Positions 36,434 through 44,420 of a stretch of 64,000 bases of DNA are shown piece after piece. How positions within the stretch are numbered: position 1 is the first letter of the stretch; every line of letters begins with the position of its first letter. This DNA comes from Rhodospirillales bacterium BBD 1991-14 (lineage in GTDB: Bacteria > Pseudomonadota > Alphaproteobacteria > Kiloniellales > Kiloniellaceae). The notes under the pieces were generated by a model. The model was not told the DNA's origin. It ran no database searches and was given only the letters and a program-made list of their open reading frames with translations. Location: assembly GCA_001657395.1 (NCBI GenBank), contig LYSY01000002.1, forward strand, positions 124,001 to 188,000, written 5' to 3'. Both the position numbers and the translations under genes were made by a program.

Positions 36434-36533
36434 CGCCCCGCAGTGTGACCGTAAGCACGGCCTGGCAAAAGAGAGCGCTTGCCCGGCAAAGCCGGGCAAG
36501 CGCCAAAGTGGAGCTTCGGAAATAGGTTCGGGA

Positions 36534-37142
36534 TCAGCCGGCTGCGGCGACGCAGTAGCTTTCCGCGGAGTTGTCCTTCTTGCCGGCTTTTCCGCCTTCA
36601 TCGATCTGCATGTAGGGATCGATCTGGATGACGAAGCGGGCCATCCCGTTGTTCCAGGCGGAGTTGGGAATGGGAAAGCCGGCCAGATCCGCGGTCGGCC
36701 CGACCGGGAACGGGCCGAAGTCCTTCTCGACCGTCTTGGCGTAGGCCGGGGCATCGGTGAAGGTGACCCTGACCTTGAACATGCCGGCCGGCGCAGTGCC
36801 TTTGTTGACGACATGGACGGTGACGTACTTCGCGGCCCCGCCCCCCTGACTGCTGCCGCAGAAGCCGGAGTTCGGCGCCCCCGGCAGCGGTCCGTAAGGG
36901 TTCGGCAGCTTGAGTCGGAGGTTGGGGTAGTCGCCCTGATGCTGCCGGGCGCCGCCGCCTTGTTGGAGGCCGGGCCGCCGGTTGTCACCCTGCATAGAGC
37001 TGAGGCGCGGAGATCCGGCGTCGATCTTCACCCGGTCGAATGTCGTCTTCGCGCCGCCGGCAGCCGGGGCCGCATCGGAATAGGCCAGCAGTCCCATCGT
37101 GGCCACCGCCAAGCCCAGCATGCTTAACTTGCTGAACGTCAT
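36534..37142 (-). CDS. Exported tandem-family protein, copy 1
   Basis: A 202-residue protein with a signal peptide (MTFSKLSMLGLAVATMGLLA, then YSDAAPAAGG). The mature part has a disordered Gln/Gly-rich linker and then a beta domain: NSGFCG, YVTVHVVNKGTAPAGMFKV and DEGGK, ending SYCVAAAG. The two Cys could pair. The pattern suggests a CARDB-like adhesion/beta-sandwich fold, which is inference. It has two paralogs upstream in the same strand. Its leader (37143-37242) duplicates that of copy 2. Function unknown. Confidence 0.82.
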   Translation of the reverse strand: MTFSKLSMLGLAVATMGLLAYSDAAPAAGGAKTTFDRVKIDAGSPRLSSMQGDNRRPGLQQGGGARQHQGDYPNLRLKLPNPYGPLPGAPNSGFCGSSQGGGAAKYVTVHVVNKGTAPAGMFKVRVTFTDAPAYAKTVEKDFGPFPVGPTADLAGFPIPNSAWNNGMARFVIQIDPYMQIDEGGKAGKKDNSAESYCVAAAG

Positions 37143-37242
37143 TGTCTTTTCCTCTGTTTCACAGATCTGCTCCGCAGGGCGGTGAACCACGGAGCCGCGT
37201 TGTCCCCAATCATTGGGCGAACGCACTTAAGGAAAGGTTCAA
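37143..37242 (-). repeat. Duplicated leader, copy A
   Basis: About 100 bases upstream of copy 1 closely match 37830-37928 upstream of copy 2. Shared blocks on the plus strand include TTGTCTTTTCCTCT, AGATCTGCTCCGCAGGGCGG, ACCACGGAGCCGCG and GCACTTAAGGAAAGGTTCAA. It includes the ribosome site and probably the promoter. Confidence 0.85.
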
Positions 37243-37268
37243 AGGCCGAACCCAAACCCGCCCCGGCG

Positions 37269-37829
37269 TCAGCCGGCCGGGGCGACGCAGTAGCTGCTGA
37301 CGACGTTGTTCCTCTCGCCGCGGGCGCCGCCTTCTTCGACTTCATCCTTGGAGTCGAGCTGGATCTGGAAAGGCGCCATGCCGCTGCTCCAGGCATCCGC
37401 AGGGATCGGAAAGCCGGTCGACCAGGTTGCGGGGCCGGCAGCCATGGGGCCGTAGGAGGTCTCAAAGGTCTTGCCGGAAACGGTGAAAACCACCTTCACC
37501 CGGAACACCCCGGCCTCGGCGCTGCCGTCGTTACGGACCTTAACGAACACCGCCTTGGCGGCGCCCCCGCCATTGTTGGGGCCGCAGTGCCCCGATGACG
37601 GCGCGCCCTTGGGAACGCCGTTGGGGTAGGGCTGGAGATGAACCAGATCGGGAAGACGGGTTCCGCCCTGGCCGGCACCGGGTGTGGCCGCCTGCGCCTT
37701 GCCGGCGGTCGACTTGGTGCGCTCGAATTTCGTCTTCGCGCCGCCGGCTGCCGGAGCCGCATCGGAGTAGGCCAGCAGGCCTACCGTGGCCACCGCCAGG
37801 CCCAGCATGCTTAACGTGCTGAACTTCAT
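37269..37829 (-). CDS. Exported tandem-family protein, copy 2
   Basis: A 186-residue protein with a signal peptide nearly identical to copy 1 (MKFSTLSMLGLAVATVGLLA, then YSDAAPAAGG). The mature part reads TKFERTKS, LPDLVHLQPY, SSGHCGPNNGGGAAKAVFV, KVRNDGSAEAGVFRVKVVF, and ends SSYCVAPAG. It shares the two-Cys layout and the beta-domain core with its neighbours. A duplicated leader sits upstream (37830-37928). The role is unknown; export and repeated N-dG-A elements fit a surface or periplasmic binding module. Confidence 0.83.
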   Translation of the reverse strand: MKFSTLSMLGLAVATVGLLAYSDAAPAAGGAKTKFERTKSTAGKAQAATPGAGQGGTRLPDLVHLQPYPNGVPKGAPSSGHCGPNNGGGAAKAVFVKVRNDGSAEAGVFRVKVVFTVSGKTFETSYGPMAAGPATWSTGFPIPADAWSSGMAPFQIQLDSKDEVEEGGARGERNNVVSSYCVAPAG

Positions 37830-37928
37830 TGTCTTTTCCTCTTTTCTAGAGATCTGCTCCGCAGGGCGGTGGACCACGGAGCCGCGTGTTCTGGAGGATT
37901 AGACGAAGGCACTTAAGGAAAGGTTCAA
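37830..37928 (-). repeat. Duplicated leader, copy B
   Basis: Matches 37143-37242 over most of its length, with differences in the central 20 bases. It lies directly upstream of copy 2. The third family member (38070-38681) has an unrelated upstream sequence. Confidence 0.85.
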
Positions 37929-38069
37929 CGGAATGGTTCGCATTGCATGCGACTCGGGCGTCTGCAATTCAGCGGCTGCCGCAACGCGGATGGACAGCCT
38001 TGGGCGACCGGAGTGTGCCCGATCCGCCGCGCAGCACCCTTGGTCGCCCCTCGCGATTACACGCGTCTG

Positions 38070-38681
38070 TCAGGTCGCCTCGGCGACGCAATAGCCTTGC
38101 TTGCGGTTGTTTGATTCGCCCTTTCTCGACGGCGGGCCTTCGTAGACGTTGTTTGTGAAATCGATAATGATCTCGAACCGCGCCTTGCCGGCGACCCATG
38201 CTGCTGCGGGTATTTTCTTGGTTGACCCGCTGACCGTTGGCCCTTCCAGACCCGCCGAAGACATCTGAAGCTCCACACCGGCATCAGGGAAGATTATCTT
38301 GGTGTAAAAGCCTTCCGCAGCGGCCGTGCCGTCATTTCTGACCTTGATCACCACACTGTCGGATCGGCCGTCGCCATCGTTGTCGGGACCGCAGTTGCCG
38401 GACTTCGGGACACCGGTCGCGGGAACGCTCGCATAGGGCTGGACGTGGACAAGGTCGGCGTATCGGCCCACCGACGGCTTGTTCTGCGCGACCGTGGCGG
38501 GCGAGGCGGTCCGGGATTGACCGTTCCGCGCAGCGCGCTCTGCAGCTTGCGGTTCCATATTGGCGGTCGGCACGGAGCGCTCGAACCGCTCCTTGGCTTC
38601 CGTCGCTGCAGGAGCCGAAAGGGTTAAAGCCGCAGCGGACGCTGCAGCCAGGGCGAGGGCGGTTAAGCTATTGACCTTCAT
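38070..38681 (-). CDS. Exported tandem-family protein, copy 3
   Basis: A 203-residue diverged paralog. Signal peptide ends SAPAATEA. KERFERSVPT matches the KFERT block of copy 2. Then YADLVHVQPY, KSGNCGPDNDGDGRSDSVV, IKVRNDGTAAAEGFYTKIIF and GYCVAEAT follow the same order with the same two Cys. It has its own ribosome site, AGGAGA, just before the ATG. It lies 140 bases upstream of the duplicated leader of copy 2. It is likely the oldest copy, with copies 1 and 2 a later duplication. Confidence 0.83.
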   Translation of the reverse strand: MKVNSLTALALAAASAAALTLSAPAATEAKERFERSVPTANMEPQAAERAARNGQSRTASPATVAQNKPSVGRYADLVHVQPYASVPATGVPKSGNCGPDNDGDGRSDSVVIKVRNDGTAAAEGFYTKIIFPDAGVELQMSSAGLEGPTVSGSTKKIPAAAWVAGKARFEIIIDFTNNVYEGPPSRKGESNNRKQGYCVAEAT

Positions 38682-38949
38682 AATATTCTCCTAAGAATCA
38701 CGGCCACAGGCAGCCTCGCCGCCTGTGATGGGCGGTGTTTCATCCGTATGCAGGTATGGCGGGCGCAGGGGGGAAACGGTTCGCAGAATTGACGGTCGTT
38801 TGCCGTTCCCCCTAAGGCCGGGAGCCCAGCCTGAGACCAGCCCGGGCGCGGTCAGGCTCGAATGCCCGAAGCAGCTTTCCCGTGCAGCGTTGCCCGGTCT
38901 CGTCTATGCCTGAACACACCTGGGCAAGCTTCAACCGAGGAGACATCAG

Positions 38950-39267
38950 GTGATCCGACACATCGTTCTGGTTCGTTTCAGAGGCGACGTTTCGCCGGAG
39001 GAAAAGGAGTCCATCTTTCGCGAACTGAACGGCCTGCGGAACCACCTCGAGGGCATCCTGGACTTTCAGTCAGGCCCCAACATCAGCCCCGAAACGGCGC
39101 TGCTCCGCGGTTTCAACGATGGCTTCTGGGTGGACTTCCGCGACGCCGCGGCCCGCGATGCCTACCTGGAGGACGACAAGCACAGGGACGTCGGGGGCAG
39201 GCTGGTCGCCCTTGCGGAGGGCGGCCTGGACGGCATCGCCGTCGCCGACTTCACGGTTCCGGACTAA
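38950..39267 (+). CDS. Dabb-family (stress-responsive A/B barrel) protein
   Basis: A 105-residue ferredoxin-like dimeric barrel protein: MIRHIVLVRFRGDVSPEEKE, then DFRDAAARDAYLEDDKHRDV and IAVADFTV. The family holds small stress-linked proteins and some polyketide cyclases; no catalytic residue is obvious. The start is GTG at 38950 with GAGGAG upstream. Its last four bases overlap the stop of the convergent oxidase gene. Confidence 0.9.
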   Translation: MIRHIVLVRFRGDVSPEEKESIFRELNGLRNHLEGILDFQSGPNISPETALLRGFNDGFWVDFRDAAARDAYLEDDKHRDVGGRLVALAEGGLDGIAVADFTVPD

Positions 39268-40562
39268 AGCCGGTCGAGTAAAGCGTGATAGGCCATGCCG
39301 GCCACCAGGGTCGGCCAGCGCAGGAGGGGACCGCCGGGAAAGGGCGGGGTCGGCACCTCGGAGAGGAAGTCGAAGCGCTCCGGCGCACCGCCGATGGCCT
39401 CGGCAATCACCTTGCCGGCCAGGGTTGTAAGGGCCACACCCTGCCCGGAAAACCCCTGGGCATAGTAGAGATCGCCGTCGAGGCGGCCGTAGGCCGGCAG
39501 GCGGGTGCGGGTGATGGCCAGGGTGCCGCCCCAGGCATAGTCGATCTTCACGTCGGCGAGCTGGGGGAAGACCCGCAGCATGCAGCGCCGCACCAGGCCG
39601 GCGATGTCCTTGGGAAAGGTGGCGCGATAGGACTCGCCGCCGCCGAACAGCAACCGCCCGTCCGCGGACAGGCGGTAGTAGTCGAGCACGTGTTTTGAAT
39701 CGGCGACCGCGGCGTCGTTGCGGATGACGGATCGTGCGCGCTCCTCACCCAGGGGCTCGGTGGCGATGATGAAGTTGTTGATCGGCATGATGCTGCCGGC
39801 AATGCGCGGCTCCAGCCTGCCGAGATAGCCGTTGCAGGCCAGCACCAGCATGTCGGCTCTTACGTCCCCACCCGCGGTGCGCACCAGGTGGCGCCCGCCT
39901 TCGCGGGTGAGCGCGGTGGCCGCCGTGCGCTCATGGATCTTGACGCCCGCCTCCCGCGCGGCGCGGGCCAGGCCGAGCAGATAGTTCAGAGGGTGCAGGT
40001 GGCCGGCATCGGTATCGATGCAGCCGCCGTGGTAGATGTCGGTCCCGAGCATCTCCCGCATCTCCTCGCGGGAGACGGGGCGGATATGCGCATAGCCGTA
40101 GTCTTCGCGCAGCCCTTCGGCGTAGTCGAGAATCTCCTGCAGGTGGCCGGCCTTGAAGGCGGCGGCGATCAGGCCGGGCTTGAGATCGCAGTCGATGGCA
40201 TGCTGTGCGATGCGCCCGCGCACCAGTGCCTTGGCCTCCTCGGCCATGTCCCAGAGGGCGCGGGCCCGCGTCGCCCCCATGAGGCTTGTCATGACGGCCG
40301 GTTCGATGCGCTGGCCGCTGCAGAACTGACCGCCGTTGCGTCCGGAGGCGCCCCAGCCGATGCGCACGCGTTCCAGCAGCACGGTGTCCACGCCGCGCTC
40401 GGCCAGATGCAGGGCGGTGGCGACCCCGGTGTAGCCGCCGCCGATGACGCAGACATCGCAATCCAGCGCGCCGTTCAGCGGCACGGGGGGGACGAGGCCC
40501 TTGGCGGTGTCGACGTAGTAGGACCGGGGATGATCGGCGGGCACGAAGTTGTGGGGCGTCAT
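39264..40562 (-). CDS. FAD-dependent amine oxidase/dehydrogenase (PuuB-like)
   Basis: A 432-residue flavoprotein of the DAO family. The Rossmann motif is VCVIGGGYTGVATALHLAE (residues 38-56), followed by WGASGRNGGQFCSGQ. Late family blocks are YAWGGTLAITRTRLPAYG and YYAQGFSGQGVALTTLAGK. In E. coli PuuB oxidises gamma-glutamylputrescine; a similar amine substrate is likely but not certain. The ATGA overlap with DUF938 on the same strand implies co-transcription with it. Confidence 0.92.
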   Translation of the reverse strand: MTPHNFVPADHPRSYYVDTAKGLVPPVPLNGALDCDVCVIGGGYTGVATALHLAERGVDTVLLERVRIGWGASGRNGGQFCSGQRIEPAVMTSLMGATRARALWDMAEEAKALVRGRIAQHAIDCDLKPGLIAAAFKAGHLQEILDYAEGLREDYGYAHIRPVSREEMREMLGTDIYHGGCIDTDAGHLHPLNYLLGLARAAREAGVKIHERTAATALTREGGRHLVRTAGGDVRADMLVLACNGYLGRLEPRIAGSIMPINNFIIATEPLGEERARSVIRNDAAVADSKHVLDYYRLSADGRLLFGGGESYRATFPKDIAGLVRRCMLRVFPQLADVKIDYAWGGTLAITRTRLPAYGRLDGDLYYAQGFSGQGVALTTLAGKVIAEAIGGAPERFDFLSEVPTPPFPGGPLLRWPTLVAGMAYHALLDRL

Positions 40563-41320
40563 CGGTTCTCTTTGCCGCCCGGGGGCTTGGCGAACCAGAG
40601 CGCGAGGTTGTTGGCCGGCATCTCGAAGACTTCCGGCGGCGCAAGGCCGGCACCCATGGCCATGGCACTGACCGCGCCGAGATCGCGCACGCCCCAGGAG
40701 GGGTCCTGTGCACGCAGGCTGCGGTCGAAAGCCTCGTTCGACGGCGCGGTGTGCATCCCGTCACGCTTGAAGGGGCCGTAGAGGAAGAGGCCGCCGCCTG
40801 CCGCGCCAGCCCCCGCACCGGACCCCCCACCGGACCCCCCACCAACCCCGAGGTGCCTGCTGGCGCCGGCAAAGAGCCCCTCCGCCGCCGCCCAGGGCGC
40901 GATATGGATCATGTTGATGCAGACCATCGCCGTGGGCGGCGCGGCCATCCCATCCAGCGGCCAGAGCGGCGCCGTGACGTCGATGTCGAGGGGTGCGCGC
41001 AGGTTCGCGCAAGACGCCGCCAGCCGATGGGCCTCGATACTGCGGCGCAGTTGCGGGTCAGGATCGCTTGGCTGCCAGACCACGCCCGGGAAACGGGACG
41101 CGAAATAGGCGGCATGCTCGCCGGTGCCGCTGGCGAGTTCCAACACCATGCCGTTCGGCGGCAAGAGGTCGCGCAGGACAGCCGCGATGGGGTCGCGGTT
41201 GCGGGCCGTTGCCGGAGCATGGCGGCGGGCCTCCGGACCCGGGTTTGAGTCCGGCTCGGAGGGCGCGGCCGCGCCCTCTGCATGATCGTCTGGATGTCGG
41301 TCCAAGTGCTTTTCGCCCAT
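40559..41320 (-). CDS. DUF938 SAM-dependent methyltransferase-like protein
   Basis: A 253-residue protein. The SAM motif is MVLELASGTGEHAAYFASRF, with PSDPDP as the next strand. MVCINMIHIAPWAAAEGLF and PFKRDGMHTAPSNEAFD are DUF938 blocks. A 20-residue Gly/Ser/Ala stretch after RHLGV comes from repeated CCACCGGACCCC units and looks like a recent expansion. The N-terminal 40 residues are also low complexity. It overlaps the start of the downstream oxidase gene by four bases. Substrate unknown. Confidence 0.88.
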   Translation of the reverse strand: MGEKHLDRHPDDHAEGAAAPSEPDSNPGPEARRHAPATARNRDPIAAVLRDLLPPNGMVLELASGTGEHAAYFASRFPGVVWQPSDPDPQLRRSIEAHRLAASCANLRAPLDIDVTAPLWPLDGMAAPPTAMVCINMIHIAPWAAAEGLFAGASRHLGVGGGSGGGSGAGAGAAGGGLFLYGPFKRDGMHTAPSNEAFDRSLRAQDPSWGVRDLGAVSAMAMGAGLAPPEVFEMPANNLALWFAKPPGGKENR

Positions 41321-41436
41321 GGCTTGCGGAGCGTCTTCAAGGTCAACCTATGCCAGGGCCGGAACAGCCGGGCAAGCGCCAAAGACCGCACGAGACCTGG
41401 GGTTGCGCCGTCCATCCGGGGGTGATAGGCAAAGCC

Positions 41437-41949
41437 GTGCTTGACAGAATCAAAGCTTTTTTCAACGACCAACTGAACGCCGGCGAAGAGGCGGCGGGCA
41501 ACCACGGCAAGGACGAACTGCAGTTGGCTGCCGTCGCGCTTCTCGTGGAAGCCGCGCAGATGGACGACGACTTCGGCGCCGCCGAGCGCAGCAAGATCAT
41601 CGAGCTGGTGCAGCGGCGCTTCGGCGTGAGCGAAAGCGAGAGCCGGGAGCTGCTGGACGCGGCGAGCGAGAAGGTCGACCAGTCCATCCAGATCTTCGGG
41701 TTCACCCGGGTGATCGACGACGCCTTTTCCGAAGCCGAGCGGATCGAGCTGATGGAAATGCTCTGGGAAGTGGCCTATGCCGACGGCGAACTGCACGATT
41801 ACGAGGCGAACCTGATGCGGCGCCTGGCGGGTCTGCTGCACGTCACCGACCGCGACAGCGGCGAGGCCCGCAAGCGCGCGCTGGAACGCCTGGGCCCCGA
41901 TCTGGGCCCCGACCTGGGCCCGGACCTGGGCAAGAGCCGGGAATCGTAG
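41437..41949 (+). CDS. TerB-family protein
   Basis: A 170-residue all-helical protein starting VLDRIKAFFNDQL (GTG start, with GGGGGTGA upstream). QLAAVALLVEAAQMDDDFGA and WEVAYADGELHDYEANLMRR are the TerB repeats with their acidic metal-binding turns. TerB is linked to tellurite resistance and membrane stress, but single-gene TerB proteins like this are general and of unknown role. The C-terminus holds a (GPDL)x3 expansion from a 12-base repeat at 41890-41933. Confidence 0.87.
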   Translation: MLDRIKAFFNDQLNAGEEAAGNHGKDELQLAAVALLVEAAQMDDDFGAAERSKIIELVQRRFGVSESESRELLDAASEKVDQSIQIFGFTRVIDDAFSEAERIELMEMLWEVAYADGELHDYEANLMRRLAGLLHVTDRDSGEARKRALERLGPDLGPDLGPDLGKSRES

Positions 41950-42060
41950 AGCCGGGAATCCCTGAAGACAACAGACCGCCTGGCGCTGCCGCAGCGGCCA
42001 ATCGGCGGTAAAGACCAAAAGCAAGAGGCCCCAAGGCGGCCGCACGAGGAGAGTTGAGCG

Positions 42061-42405
42061 ATGACCTACGTCGTTACCGAAGCCTGCATCAAGTGCAAGT
42101 ACATGGACTGCGTCGAGGTCTGCCCCGTCGACTGTTTCTACGAGGGCGAGAACATGCTGGTCATCCACCCGGACGAGTGCATCGACTGCGGAGTCTGCGA
42201 GCCCGAGTGCCCACCGGAGGCCATCGTTCCGGATACCGACCCGCAGGCCGAGACCTGGCTGGAACTGAACCGCGAGTACAGCGACAACAAGTGGCCCAAC
42301 ATCACCCGCAAGGGCGAGGCCCCGACCGACGCCGACGAGTTCCGCGGCCAGGAAGGCAAGTACGATAAGTTCTTCTCGGCCAACCCGGGCAACACGGACG
42401 GCTAG
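42061..42405 (+). CDS. fdxA: 7Fe ferredoxin FdxA
   Basis: A 114-residue electron carrier with one 3Fe-4S and one 4Fe-4S cluster. The cysteines are in the classic FdxA spacing: C9, C17, C21, C25, then C40, C43, C46 and C50 in [14 protein letters not shown]. The C-terminal extension ([11 protein letters not shown]) is also typical. The ATG has GAGGAGAG upstream. It precedes carD by 436 bases; this pairing is widespread in alphaproteobacteria. It could serve the P450 in this window, but nothing shows that. Confidence 0.97.
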   Translation: MTYVVTEACIKCKYMDCVEVCPVDCFYEGENMLVIHPDECIDCGVCEPECPPEAIVPDTDPQAETWLELNREYSDNKWPNITRKGEAPTDADEFRGQEGKYDKFFSANPGNTDG

Positions 42406-42841
42406 GGTCGCAAGGCCTTGCAATCGTGCCCTTCAGGGGCGGGAGTCTTTCTACGAATTTTATCCTATCCCGGGAACGGTAGCGGCCGGCCGGCCTGTTA
42501 ACGTTGTTCGCCCAGGCAGGCTCTCAGTCCTAGGCAAACCGGGCCTTTCGCACCTGCGGTAGTTGTTTTTTGCCGCGATATGTGATAATTAGATGACATG
42601 ATGTGCAGTTAACGAGGGACGCGCCACCGCGGTAAACAGGGGGCGTGGCCGTTGTGTTTGTGCTTGGTTCCCGGAAGGCACCGGGATCGCGGTATGGACA
42701 CGGTGTTTATTTGGCGACCTGGCATCGCTTTATGCGACGGTCCCAGATTAGGCGTTCCTTTGTTCCGGTTGCTGAAGAGCCCGTGCCAGGGCTGTCTGGG
42801 GAGCCGCTGCCGGACCGGATGCCGATTGGAGAGAGCGGAGC
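42406..42841. promoter_or_regulatory. 436-base spacer with candidate carD promoter
   Basis: No gene is seen. Just after fdxA lie GCAAGGCCTTGC (a 12-base palindrome) and a small GCCC/GGGC hairpin, perhaps a weak terminator. TTGTTT (42563-42568) and TGTGATAAT (to 42589) are a candidate extended -10 promoter, though the 15-base spacing is short. The likely transcript would carry a leader of about 240 bases before carD. Confidence 0.45.
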
Positions 42842-43333
42842 ATGGCAAAAAGCGAATACGATGAAGGCGATTACGTTGTCTATCCGACCCATGGCGTGGG
42901 TCGAGTCATGGGCATCGAGACCCAGGAAGTGGCAGGCATCACCCTGGATCTGATCGTCATCAAGTTTGAAAAGGACCGTATGACCTTGCGGGTCCCGGTG
43001 GAGAAGGCCGCGAATTCCGGCCTGCGCAAGCTCTCCAGCCGCAAGATGATGGATACCGCGCTGACAACCCTGAAGGGGCGCAGCCGGGCCAAGCGGACCA
43101 TGTGGAGCCGCCGTGCCCAGGAGTACGAGGCCAAGATCAACTCCGGCGATCCGGTCTCGATCGCCGAGGTGGTCCGCGATCTGCACCGCAGCGCCGACCA
43201 GCCCGATCAGTCCTACAGTGAACGTCAGATGTACCAGGCGGCCCTCGATCGCCTGGCCCGCGAGCTGGCGGCCGTCGAGAAGATCGACGAGACCGCGGCG
43301 GCCAACAAGCTGGAAAAGCTGCTGGCGGCCTGA
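42842..43333 (+). CDS. carD: CarD-family transcription regulator
   Basis: A 163-residue protein that binds RNA polymerase beta and stabilises open complexes. The N-terminal Tudor-like RNAP-interaction domain is YDEGDYVVYPTHGVGRVMGI, then LIVIKFEKDRMTLRVPVEK. The C-terminal helical DNA-contact domain contains MWSRRAQEYEAKINSGD, then RDLHRSADQPDQSYSERQMY. GGAG lies upstream of the ATG. It is followed by a degenerate phosphatase-fold gene and rpoH2. Confidence 0.95.
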   Translation: MAKSEYDEGDYVVYPTHGVGRVMGIETQEVAGITLDLIVIKFEKDRMTLRVPVEKAANSGLRKLSSRKMMDTALTTLKGRSRAKRTMWSRRAQEYEAKINSGDPVSIAEVVRDLHRSADQPDQSYSERQMYQAALDRLARELAAVEKIDETAAANKLEKLLAA

Positions 43334-43476
43334 CCGGCTTTCCGATACCGCGGGTGCCGGACCTACAATCCTGTATAACCCGGCGCCCGCGGATCGCAGC
43401 CATTCCAAAGGCCCCGCGCCCAGGGCCCCCGCAGTCTCAAGAGTGGGCAGTCTTTTAAGAGTGGAAGGCCGGAACC

Positions 43477-44304
43477 ATGGAGAATCGGCATAAGTTTGCG
43501 ATTCTCCGCGGCTGTCGGCGCATCTGGGCCGTGGGGTCGATCCACGCCGATGCGGCCCGGCTGGACGGCCTTCATCATGCGCTGACGCGCCGCTTGGCCT
43601 TCGGCGACCGCCTGATCTATCTCGGCAACCTCATCGGCCGCGGCGGCGACACGCTGGCTACTCTGGACTCGCTGCTGCGGTTCCGCAGCCTCTTCATGGC
43701 CCGCCCCGACGCCTTTGCCTGCGATGTCGTCTTTCTGCGCGGCAGCCAGGAGGAGATGTGGCAGAAGCTGCTGCAGTTGCAGTTCGCCACCGATCCTAAG
43801 GGCGTGCTGCAGTGGATGCTGGACCAGGGTGTGGCCGCATCGCTGGAAGCCTATGGCATCGATCCGCGCGAGGGTCTGCGCGAGGCGGCTGCGGGGCCGC
43901 GCCAGCTGACGCGCTGGACGTCCTCCCTGCGGCAGACCATCAAGAACCATCCCGGCCACTACGAGCTGCTGGGAATCCTCCGCCGCGCCGCCTACACGCA
44001 GCGAGGCACTCCTGAAACCGCTCATGCGCCCAATGGGCTGCTCTTCGTCAACGCAGGCCTCGACCCCAGCCGGCCGCTGGAAGCGCAGAAGGACAGCTTC
44101 TGGTGGGGCGGGGCGGCCTTCGGCGACCTGCCCCAGCCCTATGGCGGCTTCGCCCGGGTCGTGCGCGGCGCGAGCCCCGACCGCCCCGGTCTCGCCCTCG
44201 GCCGCCACACCGCTACGGTCGATGCCGGCTGCGGCCATGGCGGCGCCCTGTTGGCGGTCTGTTTCGGGCTCGACGGCAGCGTGGCAGACCAGGTTGAAGC
44301 CTAA
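43477..44304 (+). CDS. Calcineurin-like phosphoesterase-fold protein with degenerate metal site
   Basis: A 275-residue protein with the layout of PP2A/ApaH-type metallophosphatases but most metal ligands changed. GDxHG reads GSIHA (G20-A24), GDxxDRG reads GNLIGRG (residues 50-56), and GNHE reads GSQEE. The C-terminal block VDAGCGHGGALLAV still resembles the family end. It is therefore probably not a phosphatase and may bind a nucleotide, phosphoprotein or sigma/CarD partner. It sits between carD and rpoH2 on the same strand with 143 and 116 base gaps. Confidence 0.78.
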   Translation: MENRHKFAILRGCRRIWAVGSIHADAARLDGLHHALTRRLAFGDRLIYLGNLIGRGGDTLATLDSLLRFRSLFMARPDAFACDVVFLRGSQEEMWQKLLQLQFATDPKGVLQWMLDQGVAASLEAYGIDPREGLREAAAGPRQLTRWTSSLRQTIKNHPGHYELLGILRRAAYTQRGTPETAHAPNGLLFVNAGLDPSRPLEAQKDSFWWGGAAFGDLPQPYGGFARVVRGASPDRPGLALGRHTATVDAGCGHGGALLAVCFGLDGSVADQVEA

Positions 44305-44420
44305 GGTATTCGCCGACTCACAGCCGATATTAGAATTTCTCAAATTTCCGGTGATCCGCCCCCAGACCCTGCCCGTAAGTAAAAGCAGAGACTGGTGCTA
44401 CCAAAGCGAAAGGGCGGTCA

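Noticed and set aside
17574-42060. Integrative element or prophage inserted between S4 and FdxA
   Set aside because: No integrase, transposase, phage or conjugation gene, and no flanking direct repeat or tRNA end was found; accessory content alone does not prove a mobile element.
42406-42841. Riboswitch in the long spacer before carD
   Set aside because: Only short palindromes are visible and no known riboswitch core could be recognised.
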